Assembly (NCBI GenBank): GCA_015067435.1
Contig: SVMM01000009.1
Location: 81,417-145,416 of the forward strand
Reading direction: 5' to 3'
DNA from: Oscillospiraceae bacterium
Lineage (GTDB): Bacteria; Bacillota; Clostridia; Oscillospirales; Oscillospiraceae
Length of the DNA: 64,000 bases
The notes beneath the pieces were generated by a model. That model did no database searches. It worked only from the letters and a program-made list of their open reading frames with translations, and was not told the DNA's origin. The position numbers and the translations under genes are program-made. Below are positions 26,329 to 34,634 of this stretch, piece after piece. The stretch's first letter is position 1, and every line of letters begins with the position of its first letter.

Positions 26329-27498
26329 ATGATTCTGAGAAGAGGATGCCCTGTCTGCGGATTACAGAATATCGATAATAAACAGATTTTTGCCAGAGAT
26401 TTTTCGGGGATCGCTTCGTTAATCCCATTTCGGAGCTATCAGGTTTTTGGCTGCGTGAATTGCGGCATGATTTATGCGGGAGAGCTTGAAGAAACCATGC
26501 CGATCAATGAATATTACAGAACCCTTTCCAAATACGAGAATGATCATGCCGTCGTTTCGGATTATGACGATTTTTCACATATTGCCGCAAAGTTTTTTCG
26601 GGATAGTGGAATTGCGGACGATAGCCGTATACTTGACATCGGATGCGGCGCAGGGTTTCTTTTGAATGAATTAAGCAAGCTCGGTTACAAAAATATATTT
26701 GGTCTGGAGCTGTCAAAAAAGAACTGCGAGCATGTTCAGGCGACCTATGGGATACATGTCTTTTACGGGGGAATCGGAGATGCTCCCGAACGGTTTTCGG
26801 GGCAGAAATTTGATGTGATTGTGATGAAAGGCGTTTTAGAGCATCTTTTGAATTTAAGAGAGTCAATTTCTTTTTGCGTCGAGCACTTAACTGCGGACGG
26901 AAATTTAATAATTGCATGCCCGGATGTGGCCAACTTTCACTATTTCAGGGATTGTTTTCAGCAATTTAGCACTGAACACATCAACTATTTCGATACAAAT
27001 TCAATACAAAAGCTCTGCGAATCGTTTGGCCTGACGGTGCAGGCGAGCAAGGAAGTGGGATTTTATAAACCTGAACAACGGTCTGAATGCACCATGTGGC
27101 TTTTGGGGAGGGGGCGGCCCGTCGAGCGGCTGGAAACCGACAGCTTCGACTCTTTAAAAGAATATTTTGCTTCCTCTGCGGAATATGCGGAGCGGATTCG
27201 CAAGAACTGTGATGCCATGAAGTTGGATGACGGATTTTATCTGTTTGGGGGCGGAACACTTCTGGCGATGCTCTTCCAACTGAAGATACTGAGACCGGAG
27301 AAGGTCAAGGGGCTCTTTGATTCAAATGTGCATTATCAGGGCAGAAGTGCATACGGACACATAATAATGCCTCCGGATGCGCTGCGCACCATGAAGCCTG
27401 GACCGATTGTCATCGCGTCGATCGCTTCGTTTGACGCAATTGCGGCGGTCATCAGGGAGATGGGATTAGAGCGTTATATAGTGAATATTTTTTCGTGA
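26329..27498 (+). CDS. deoxysugar C-methyltransferase family protein
   Basis: 389 residues. An N-terminal zinc-binding motif (CPVCG at 8-12 and CVNCGMIY about 35 residues on), a central SAM-binding domain (ILDIGCGAGFLLNEL, VMKGVLEHLLNL) and a C-terminal Rossmann-like domain (FGGGTLLAMLF, KGLFDSN, IVIAS) match the TylC3/NovU-type sugar C-methyltransferases. Those enzymes add a methyl branch to a keto-deoxysugar nucleotide. Together with RfbF, RfbH and the ThDP enzyme this suggests a branched deoxysugar. Start at 26329 follows ATGAGG by about 7 bases. Confidence 0.82.
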   Translation: MILRRGCPVCGLQNIDNKQIFARDFSGIASLIPFRSYQVFGCVNCGMIYAGELEETMPINEYYRTLSKYENDHAVVSDYDDFSHIAAKFFRDSGIADDSRILDIGCGAGFLLNELSKLGYKNIFGLELSKKNCEHVQATYGIHVFYGGIGDAPERFSGQKFDVIVMKGVLEHLLNLRESISFCVEHLTADGNLIIACPDVANFHYFRDCFQQFSTEHINYFDTNSIQKLCESFGLTVQASKEVGFYKPEQRSECTMWLLGRGRPVERLETDSFDSLKEYFASSAEYAERIRKNCDAMKLDDGFYLFGGGTLLAMLFQLKILRPEKVKGLFDSNVHYQGRSAYGHIIMPPDALRTMKPGPIVIASIASFDAIAAVIREMGLERYIVNIFS

Positions 27499-27516
27499 GA
27501 ATGTGAGGGATTTTCC

Positions 27517-28548
27517 GTGGACGCGGTTTATCAAAATGTTATTAATTACGACAGGGCCCGATTGGAGAGCGTAGTCCCGCTGGAAACGCCGTATTCCATG
27601 TTTATCGATCCGTCGAGCCTATGCAATTTCCGCTGCGTTTTTTGCGCGATGCACGGGGGAAAAGAACCCCCGCCCTTTAAGAAGCAGCTAATGAGCTTTG
27701 AACTGTTTAAAAAAGCTGTGGATGACGTAAAACAATTTCGAAATCCCCTGAAAAAGCTGAGATTATCACACTATGGCGAGCCGCTGCTGAACCCACATTT
27801 TCCCGAAATGGCAAGTTACGCAAAAAAGGCGGGAATTGCCGAGCATATTGAAGTGGTTACAAACGGCAGCCTTTTGAATCCCGAACTTAACAAGAGGATT
27901 GCCGATTCGGGAATTGACCGAATCAGAATCTCGGTGGAAGCGCTTGACAGCGAAGGATATCGTCGCGTTTCCGGCGTGAAGCTGGATATGGATCAGTATA
28001 TCAATAACATTCGGGATTTGTATGAACGTTGCGACAAGTGTGAGATTTATTGCCGCACGGTTGATATTTCGGTTTCGACGCAAGAGGATCGCATGCGTTT
28101 TTTCGAACTGTTTCATGATGTGTGTGACAAATATTATATTGATAATGTAATCCCTTTATGGGCGGGGTTTGATGAGATCAACAACGTAAAGGACTTTTCT
28201 GCTGCGGAGTCTGAGGCTGGGGCTCACGGTCAGGAATTGCAGGATGTGATGATCTGCCCGGTTCCCTTTTATACAATGACCGTGCACGCGGATGGCGAGG
28301 TTGGCCTTTGCTGCGCAGACTGGCGGCGAGAATTGAAATTTGGCAATATTTGCTGCGACTCTCTGAAGAATATCTGGAACAGTAAAAAAGTCAGAGATTT
28401 TTGGCTTGTTCAGGCAGAAGGAAAAAGAGACACCATTGGGGTGTGCAGAAAATGCTTGAATCCTGTTTATGATTGCCTGGATAATCTGGATCCATATAGA
28501 GAGCAATTGGTCAGCCGATTAAAAAACGCGAACCAAACGAAATTATAA
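27517..28548 (+). CDS. radical SAM/SPASM protein (2)
   Basis: 343 residues. Cluster motif C36-x3-C40-x2-C43 (CNFRCVFC), SHYGEPLLNPHFPEM as the GGE-type motif, and SPASM-type cysteines at the end (MICPVPFY, GLCCADW, VCRKCLNPVYDC). A GTG start at 27517 has GAGGG 10 bases upstream. It is a paralogue of the next gene and more distantly of the one at 19034. No maturation peptide is seen nearby, so a carbohydrate or carrier substrate is more likely than a RiPP precursor (inference). Confidence 0.85.
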   Translation: MDAVYQNVINYDRARLESVVPLETPYSMFIDPSSLCNFRCVFCAMHGGKEPPPFKKQLMSFELFKKAVDDVKQFRNPLKKLRLSHYGEPLLNPHFPEMASYAKKAGIAEHIEVVTNGSLLNPELNKRIADSGIDRIRISVEALDSEGYRRVSGVKLDMDQYINNIRDLYERCDKCEIYCRTVDISVSTQEDRMRFFELFHDVCDKYYIDNVIPLWAGFDEINNVKDFSAAESEAGAHGQELQDVMICPVPFYTMTVHADGEVGLCCADWRRELKFGNICCDSLKNIWNSKKVRDFWLVQAEGKRDTIGVCRKCLNPVYDCLDNLDPYREQLVSRLKNANQTKL

Positions 28549-28650
28549 AAAATGTGAGAAAGATAGAATTTTTATTCACAGAGGATTGCACAAGATATCA
28601 AGGGCTTGATGAACAACTGCTTTCAGAATTAACATGAAAAGGAGACGGTT

Positions 28651-29679
28651 ATGGCGAGAGTAATTCGAGCAACCACGGAAAAAAGGAGAATACTTGGTGA
28701 GCTGATTCCACTGTCAGTGCCGTTCACATGCAGCGTGGGCGTTACCAACGTATGCAATTTCAAATGCAAGTACTGTCCGCAGAGCGTTCGCCCTGCTGGC
28801 GTGGAAAACAGAATGATGGCTTGGGACATCTATCAGAAGCTTGTGGATGATTTGACGGAATTCCCTGAGAAGCTTAAGTTGCTTATGCTGAGTGGCTTGG
28901 GGGAGCCGCTGTTGCATCCTCGCATTGCTGATATGGTGGCCTATGCGAAGGAAAAACAGGTTGCCGAAACGGTTCGCATTATCACGAATGCCAGCGTGCT
29001 CACGCATGAGTTGAGCGATAAGCTGATTGACGCGGGGCTGGATCACCTAAAGGTGTCGATTCAGGGACTTGACGACGAAGGATATCAAAGCATGAGCAGG
29101 GCACCGGTGCCTTTTGCACGGATACTGGACAACCTCGCATATTTCTTTGAGCACAAGAAGGACACGGTTGTAAATGTTAAAATTGTTTCGGACGCTTTCA
29201 AAACGTCGGGGGACGAACAGCGCTTCTATGAAATGTTCGGTGGCATTTGCGACGTAATTAACATTGAACACATATCGCAGTATCAAGAACTTGTCGACTA
29301 CAGTCAATTCATGGGGGAGGAGTTCGTTTCGCAGGTGGGAAATACGGAAGGTGTAAACAGCATTTGCCAAGCGCCGTTTTACTTCTTTGCGGTATTCCCG
29401 GACGGGGAAATTGTCCCCTGCCATCACATTACATTCGATCAATATAAAATGATATCCATGGGAAACGTTGCTGATGTCAATCTCGCGCAGTGGTGGAACA
29501 GCGAACGATTTAACCGCTTTCGGCTTAAACTGCTTCGAAATGAGCGAAGCAGTATGCCTCTTTGCACTAATTGCCGCTTTTTCCAAGCGGAGTGTCATCC
29601 GGAGGACAATATCGACAATTATGCAGATCAATTGATCGAAAAGTATGAGAAAATTATAAAAGCGCAGTCGCACAGCTGA
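28651..29679 (+). CDS. radical SAM/SPASM protein (3)
   Basis: 342 residues, similar in length and layout to the upstream gene: C35-x3-C39-x2-C42 (CNFKCKYC), LMLSGLGEPLLHPR, and C-terminal auxiliary cysteines (ICQAPFYF, VPCHHI, LCTNCRFFQAEC). The two probably arose by duplication and diverged. AAGGAGA precedes the start. A 102-base gap before it holds no clear gene or terminator. The function is unknown. Confidence 0.85.
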   Translation: MARVIRATTEKRRILGELIPLSVPFTCSVGVTNVCNFKCKYCPQSVRPAGVENRMMAWDIYQKLVDDLTEFPEKLKLLMLSGLGEPLLHPRIADMVAYAKEKQVAETVRIITNASVLTHELSDKLIDAGLDHLKVSIQGLDDEGYQSMSRAPVPFARILDNLAYFFEHKKDTVVNVKIVSDAFKTSGDEQRFYEMFGGICDVINIEHISQYQELVDYSQFMGEEFVSQVGNTEGVNSICQAPFYFFAVFPDGEIVPCHHITFDQYKMISMGNVADVNLAQWWNSERFNRFRLKLLRNERSSMPLCTNCRFFQAECHPEDNIDNYADQLIEKYEKIIKAQSHS

Positions 29680-29721
29680 CATAATGCAAAATGCTGCCAA
29701 ATTTGGTTTAGGTATGTGAAA

Positions 29722-31413
29722 ATGATGGAAAACAAAAACCCACACACTTTTACAGAGGAAGAGGAAAGCAAGGCGCTGGACATTCTGGATTCTATCAAAA
29801 CCTGCCGGGAAGCCGCTGGAATAATGCTTTCTGAGATGAATGGCAGTGATGCGGGGCGATTGGCGGAGATGGCGGAGCTTTTGGGCAAACTGCTTGCCGC
29901 GGTGGGAAAGGCGGCAGAACCGTATGCCAAGAAGCAGACGAACATAACGTTACCGCAAACAAGCCGGAGCATGCTGGAATCGCTTCAGGATATTTGCAGA
30001 TGTTGGCCGGAAAGAACTGAGAGGAGCCGGATGAAGCTCCAGTTCGAATTGATTCCGACGCTGGAAGAAATGTATATGCGATTTTATTACTGGGCATATG
30101 TGGACTCGCACCCGAATCGTGAGCAGAGGTACTACAGCGAGGAGATATATGAGCTTGCGAGCAATCCTTATGCAAACGAAGCTTTGGAGACGAAGCGGTT
30201 CAAATATGACGTCAGCTTTACGGTACTGGCATACAACCATCTGGATTATACCAAAAAGTGCGTGGAAAGTCTCCTGAAGAATATACCGCGGGGGCTGAAC
30301 TGTGAGTTAATTCTGTGGGACAACGGGTCTTCAGACGGAACGGCGGAGTATTTCGAGAGTATACAACCGACAAAACTAATAGAATCGAGAAGCAATTGGT
30401 CAATCGGTTCCGCCCCGTCCCGCGCCATCGAAGGACGATATCATTTCGGCATCAGCAACGACGTGGTTATTCTGCCAGGCGCGATTGAAAATATGCTCGA
30501 TTGTATGAGAGCGGATGAGTCCATTGCCTGGGTGGTTCCTTCGACGCCGAATGTCAGCAATTATCAGACGATCCCGTGCAAGTATAACAGCGAGGAGGAA
30601 CTGCTTGCTTTCGCACGAAAAAACAATGTCGGTAGTGTATTTCGGCGAGAACAGCGTACGCGCCTTTGCGACCCGATCGGCCTGCAGGATACGCTGAGCT
30701 TTTACTCAAGAAAAGGCGTGTGCCACATTGGCTACCTAAACAAAGATGTGAATATGTTTCCGGATGATCGTGTGGCTCTCTTGTTTCGCCGCTCGGGGCG
30801 GAAAATGTTCCTTTCCAAGGATGCCTACTGCCACCATTTTGGCTCCGTCACGCTCAAAGACGAGATAACAAAGAAGAACGAACAGACGTTCTATAATGAA
30901 GGCCGGCGGAAGTTCCTTGACTGGTTTGGCATTGATCCATGGGGAACAGGCTTTTGCTATGCTCCGATATTTCTGGAGAGAGTTGTCGGGGAGCACAGCG
31001 GCCATGTGGAAGTGCTTGGCATCAACTGCGGTATGGGTAGCAATTCCTTAAAGATTAAGGAACAAATTAAGGAGTATTGCCACAACACGGACTGTACATT
31101 GACGAATATCACAGATGATGGGCGTTTAATCCTCGACTTGAAGGGTGTGAGCGACGCTGCGGAAATGGTCACAAAGATCAAGGAGCTCAAGTCGCTGCTC
31201 TTTCAAAGAAGTTTTGATTACATCGTCTGGGAGACACCGTTTTTGCCACAGTATAAATTCGGTACGTTGTTGGATCTGTGTGCAGAGCACCTCGCTGAGG
31301 GCGGGATGTTGCTGATCAAAAGGAGCGAGCAGAACAGCCGCGTTTTGAATGGGGCGGAGACGGGAATGCATGAACTGGGGGACGATTGGTTCGTTCGCCG
31401 AAAGACGTGTTGA
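29722..31413 (+). CDS. three-part glycosyltransferase (helical, GT2, C-terminal SAM-fold-like region)
   Basis: About 563 residues. Residues 1-150 are helical and charged. About 155-420 is a GT-A/GT2 domain (FTVLAYNHLDYTKKCVESLL, LILWDNGSSDGTAEY, ISNDVVILPGAI, HHFGSVT). The last 140 residues contain VLGINCGMGSNSLKIKEQI and an acidic block, resembling a SAM-dependent methyltransferase or a degenerate form of one. The donor sugar is unknown. The start is taken as the ATG at 29722, 9 bases after AGG, rather than the GTG at 29716. Base composition is AT-rich relative to the next gene. Confidence 0.82.
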   Translation: MMENKNPHTFTEEEESKALDILDSIKTCREAAGIMLSEMNGSDAGRLAEMAELLGKLLAAVGKAAEPYAKKQTNITLPQTSRSMLESLQDICRCWPERTERSRMKLQFELIPTLEEMYMRFYYWAYVDSHPNREQRYYSEEIYELASNPYANEALETKRFKYDVSFTVLAYNHLDYTKKCVESLLKNIPRGLNCELILWDNGSSDGTAEYFESIQPTKLIESRSNWSIGSAPSRAIEGRYHFGISNDVVILPGAIENMLDCMRADESIAWVVPSTPNVSNYQTIPCKYNSEEELLAFARKNNVGSVFRREQRTRLCDPIGLQDTLSFYSRKGVCHIGYLNKDVNMFPDDRVALLFRRSGRKMFLSKDAYCHHFGSVTLKDEITKKNEQTFYNEGRRKFLDWFGIDPWGTGFCYAPIFLERVVGEHSGHVEVLGINCGMGSNSLKIKEQIKEYCHNTDCTLTNITDDGRLILDLKGVSDAAEMVTKIKELKSLLFQRSFDYIVWETPFLPQYKFGTLLDLCAEHLAEGGMLLIKRSEQNSRVLNGAETGMHELGDDWFVRRKTC

Positions 31414-31422
31414 GAGGCGCCT

Positions 31423-32742
31423 ATGGACAAACAACAGATCCTTGACCTCGTGCGGCAGTACTACGCCGAACACCACATAAAACCGCCCTATCGGCAGGGC
31501 AACCGCATCAACTACGCCGGCCGGGTCTACGACGCGGATGAGCTGTGCGCGCTGGCCGACGCGGCGCTGGACTTCTGGCTCACGGCAGGCGATTACGCTA
31601 AGCGGTTTGAAAGTGAACTTGCCGCGTATCTGGGTGCCCCGTACTGCGCGCTGGTCTGCTCCGGTTCGGCAGCGAATCTGCTGGCGGTTTCGGCGCTGAC
31701 CTCGCCGCTTTTGGGTGAACGGAGGCTCAGACGCGGCGACGAGGTCATCAGCGTCGCGTGCGGTTTTCCGACCACAGTGACGCCGATCCTGCAAAACGGC
31801 GCCATTCCGGTGTTTGTCGATGTGCGTCTGCCGGACGGTAACGTGGATGTAACCTTGCTGGAGGAAGCGCTGAGCGAGAAGACGCGTGCGGTCATCTTTG
31901 CGCATACGCTGGGGCGACCGTTCGACGTTGCGGCGGTTAAAGAATTCTGCGATGAGCACGACCTCTGGCTTATCGAGGACAACTGTGATGCGCTGGGCGC
32001 GGAGGTCGAGATCGACGATGTGTGGCGCAAGACCGGCACGATCGGAGATATCGGCACTTCGAGCTTTTATCCCGCCCACCATATGACCACCGGCGAGGGC
32101 GGAGCGGTCTATACGAGCAGCCCGCTGCTGCACCGCATTGTGCGCTCAATGCGAGACTGGGGCCGGGATTGTGTCTGCATCGGCGGACAGGACAACGCCT
32201 GCGGACATCGTTTTACGGGGCAGTTCGGAACACTTCCGGAGGGCTACGACCACAAGAACGTCTATTCACATCTGGGGTATAACCTGAAGGCGACCGATTT
32301 GCAGGCCGCGGTTGGTACGGCGCAGCTCAAAAAGCTGCCGGGGTTCGTGGAGACGCGGCGCGCCAACTGGGCATATTTGCGCGAAAAACTGGAGCCGGTG
32401 ACGGATCGACTGCTTTTTCCGACGGAGACGCCGGACGTGCGCGCGAGCTGGTTCGGCTTTTTGATGACTGTGCGCGACGGCGCCGGACTCTCGCGTGACA
32501 GGCTGATGGCGCATCTGGAGGGGCACGGGATACAGACACGCCCGCTTTTCGCGGGCAACCTGACGCGGCACCCTTGCTTCACGGAGCTGTGTGAGGGTAC
32601 GGACTACCGCATTGTGGGTGAGTTGACGGTGACGGACAAGCTGATGCGCGACAGTCTGTGGATCGGCGTCTATCCCGGCATGGAGACCGCGATGCTGGAC
32701 GAAATGGCGGATCGAATTCTGGAATACTGCCGAAAGGCATAA
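31423..32742 (+). CDS. rfbH: CDP-4-dehydro-6-deoxyglucose 3-dehydrase (E1)
   Basis: 439 residues, DegT/DnrJ aminotransferase fold. The usual PLP lysine is replaced by histidine in SSFYPAHHMTTGEG (H219-H220), the hallmark of RfbH/E1, which uses PMP and a [2Fe-2S] cluster for C3 deoxygenation. Cysteines in a C-x-C-x7-C array (250, 252, 260) and an upstream Cys188 fit the cluster ligands. The reaction also needs an E3 reductase, not present here. GC content returns to the window average in this gene. It ends the island, before a stable hairpin. Confidence 0.92.
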   Translation: MDKQQILDLVRQYYAEHHIKPPYRQGNRINYAGRVYDADELCALADAALDFWLTAGDYAKRFESELAAYLGAPYCALVCSGSAANLLAVSALTSPLLGERRLRRGDEVISVACGFPTTVTPILQNGAIPVFVDVRLPDGNVDVTLLEEALSEKTRAVIFAHTLGRPFDVAAVKEFCDEHDLWLIEDNCDALGAEVEIDDVWRKTGTIGDIGTSSFYPAHHMTTGEGGAVYTSSPLLHRIVRSMRDWGRDCVCIGGQDNACGHRFTGQFGTLPEGYDHKNVYSHLGYNLKATDLQAAVGTAQLKKLPGFVETRRANWAYLREKLEPVTDRLLFPTETPDVRASWFGFLMTVRDGAGLSRDRLMAHLEGHGIQTRPLFAGNLTRHPCFTELCEGTDYRIVGELTVTDKLMRDSLWIGVYPGMETAMLDEMADRILEYCRKA

Positions 32743-32785
32743 GAAAATGGGTTGCGGCGAGACGAAATCGCTGCAACAGGTGTAC

Positions 32786-32814
32786 GCCCGCGCGGCTTTG
32801 TCTGCCGCGCGGGC
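32786..32814 (+). terminator. hairpin terminator of the glycosylation island
   Basis: Perfect 11-bp GC stem (32786-32796 with 32804-32814) and a 7-base loop. The downstream T tract is poor (ATTTGCTTG), so termination may be partial. Confidence 0.6.
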
Positions 32815-32842
32815 ATTTGCTTGCAAAAAATAAATATATATT

Positions 32843-32876
32843 ACCTATTGACAAAGTAGGGTATATAGGTTATACT
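32843..32876 (+). promoter_or_regulatory. cysK promoter with overlapping dyad (possible Rrf2-type operator)
   Basis: Consensus TTGACA (32848-32853), 17-base spacer, TATACT (32871-32876). The dyad ACCTAT (32843-32848) / ATAGGT (32865-32870) and an inner CCTA/TAGG pair overlap the -35 and spacer. Rrf2-family regulators such as CymR control cysK in Firmicutes. The operator assignment is inference. Confidence 0.75.
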
Positions 32877-32908
32877 GTGGCCAACAAATCAAAAAAGGAG
32901 CTGCTGTT

Positions 32909-33841
32909 ATGGCTAACATCTATACCTCCGCCGACCAGCTGATCGGCAAGACCCCGCTTTTGGAGCTGGCCCACATCGAAAAGGAAGACGCGCTGGAGGC
33001 CACCGTCCTCGCCAAGCTCGAATACTTCAACCCCGCGGGCAGCGTCAAGGACCGCATCGCCAAGGCGATGATCGACGACGCCGAGGCGTCCGGCAAGCTG
33101 AAGCCCGGCGCGACCATCATTGAGCCAACGAGCGGCAACACGGGCATCGGCCTCGCCGCCGTCGCCGCCGCGCGCGGCTACCGCATCATCATCGTCATGC
33201 CCGAGACTATGTCGGTCGAGCGGCGCCAGCTGATGAAGGCGTACGGCGCGGAGCTGGTGCTCACCGAGGGCGCGAAGGGCATGAAGGGCGCAATCGCCAA
33301 GGCGGAGGAGCTGGCGGGCGAGATCGAGGGGAGCTTCATCCCCGGCCAGTTCGTCAACCCCGCGAACCCGAAGGCGCACCGCGAGACCACGGGCCCCGAG
33401 ATCTGGGACGACACGGACGGCAAGGTCGACATTTTCGTCGCAGGCGTCGGCACGGGCGGCACGCTGACCGGCGTGGGCGAGTACCTCAAGGAGAAGAACC
33501 CGAGCGTCAAGGTCGTCGCGGTCGAGCCGGCGGATTCGCCGGTGTTGAGCAAGGGCACAGCGGGCTCGCACAAGATCCAGGGCATCGGCGCGGGCTTCGT
33601 CCCCGACGTGCTGAACACCAAGATCTACGACGAGATCATCCCCGTCGCGAACGAGGACGCGTTCGCCGCCGGCAAGCGCGTCGGCAAGAAGGAGGGCGTG
33701 CTGGTCGGCATCAGCTCAGGCGCGGCGGTCTGGGCTGCGCTGGAGCTGGCGAAGCGACCGGAGAACAAGGGCAAGACCATCGTGGCGCTGCTGCCGGACA
33801 CCGGCGACCGCTATCTGTCCACGCCGCTGTTCGCGGACTGA
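32909..33841 (+). CDS. cysK: cysteine synthase A (O-acetylserine sulfhydrylase)
   Basis: 310 residues, PLP fold-type II. It makes cysteine from O-acetylserine and sulfide. PLP lysine K47 in [21 protein letters not shown] substrate loop, [12 protein letters not shown] phosphate-binding loop, and GISSGAA near the C-terminus. The leader is only about 25 bases, so no riboswitch or T-box. Monocistronic by its own promoter and terminator. Confidence 0.97.
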   Translation: MANIYTSADQLIGKTPLLELAHIEKEDALEATVLAKLEYFNPAGSVKDRIAKAMIDDAEASGKLKPGATIIEPTSGNTGIGLAAVAAARGYRIIIVMPETMSVERRQLMKAYGAELVLTEGAKGMKGAIAKAEELAGEIEGSFIPGQFVNPANPKAHRETTGPEIWDDTDGKVDIFVAGVGTGGTLTGVGEYLKEKNPSVKVVAVEPADSPVLSKGTAGSHKIQGIGAGFVPDVLNTKIYDEIIPVANEDAFAAGKRVGKKEGVLVGISSGAAVWAALELAKRPENKGKTIVALLPDTGDRYLSTPLFAD

Positions 33842-33853
33842 CCCTGCGCTTCT

Positions 33854-33887
33854 GCTCCGGCGTCCGCTCGGACGCCGGAGCTTTTTT
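33854..33887 (+). terminator. cysK terminator
   Basis: 12-bp perfect GC stem (33854-33865 with 33870-33881), 4-base loop, six T residues. Confidence 0.95.
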
Positions 33888-33911
33888 GCGGGGACGCGAC
33901 GCCGCCGATGC

Positions 33912-33939
33912 TTGAAATGTCCGCCAAAATGCGTATGAT
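33912..33939 (+). promoter_or_regulatory. promoter of the C39-like peptidase gene
   Basis: TTGAAA (33912-33917), 16-base spacer, TATGAT (33934-33939). The ATG at 33958 follows GGGAGAGGG. Confidence 0.65.
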
Positions 33940-33957
33940 GTAGGGAGAGGGACGACC

Positions 33958-34578
33958 ATGAAAACACCGCTGCGCTACCAGATCAGCGAATACGACTGCG
34001 GCCCGACCGCGTTTTTGAACGCGGTGAGCTTTCTCTTCGAGCGCGAGCAGATCCCGCCGGAGCTGATCCGCAACGTCATGCTCTACAGCCTCGACAGCTA
34101 CGGAACGGATGGTGTCAGCGGCAAGAACGGCACCTCCCGCACGGCGATGATGTTCCTCAGCCACTGGTTGGACGGCTTCGGCGGCGTCGGACGCCTGCCG
34201 GTGTCGAGCCGCTACCTCTCCGGCTCCGCCGTGCGCTTCGGCGCGGCGGGAGAGCTGACCGACGCCCTGCGCCGCGGCGGAGCGGCGGTCGTACGGCTGA
34301 TGCTCGACGTCGAGCACTACGTCACGCTGACAGGGATCGAGGGCGACGACCTTCTGATGTTCGACCCATATTTCTACGAGGGGCCGTTCGATGATCCGGG
34401 GATACGCACTGTGACCGACCGGCCGTATTCGTACAACCGCATCGTGCCGGTGTCGCTGCTGGAGCGCGAGGACAGCGCGCTTTACGCGCTCGGCAGGCGA
34501 GACGATCGCGAGGCGGTGCTGATTTTCAACGAGGACACGAAGCTGACGCCGGAGAAGTCCATCGAATACTTTATCTGA
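33958..34578 (+). CDS. C39-like cysteine peptidase family protein
   Basis: 206 residues, cytoplasmic (no signal or membrane segment). The papain-like triad is recognisable: C14 in YDCGPTAFLNAV, H120 in VEHYVTLTG and D136 in LMFDPY. Typical bacteriocin-transporter C39 domains are fused to ABC exporters. This free-standing form is of the peptidase C39-like type, and its substrate is unknown. It has its own promoter, and the next gene has a separate putative operator, so the two are probably separate units. Confidence 0.82.
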   Translation: MKTPLRYQISEYDCGPTAFLNAVSFLFEREQIPPELIRNVMLYSLDSYGTDGVSGKNGTSRTAMMFLSHWLDGFGGVGRLPVSSRYLSGSAVRFGAAGELTDALRRGGAAVVRLMLDVEHYVTLTGIEGDDLLMFDPYFYEGPFDDPGIRTVTDRPYSYNRIVPVSLLEREDSALYALGRRDDREAVLIFNEDTKLTPEKSIEYFI

Positions 34579-34589
34579 ACGCAAAAGAC

Positions 34590-34612
34590 ATTGTATGATT
34601 ACAATGATACAA
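34590..34612. promoter_or_regulatory. nested palindromes before the methyltransferase gene
   Basis: ATTGTA-N4-TACAAT (34590-34605), overlapped by TTGTAT-N10-ATACAA (34591-34612), just 23 bases before the ATG. This looks like an operator. No adjacent regulator gene is obvious. Confidence 0.4.
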
Positions 34613-34634
34613 GGCAAAAACGGGAGTGAGCGGC

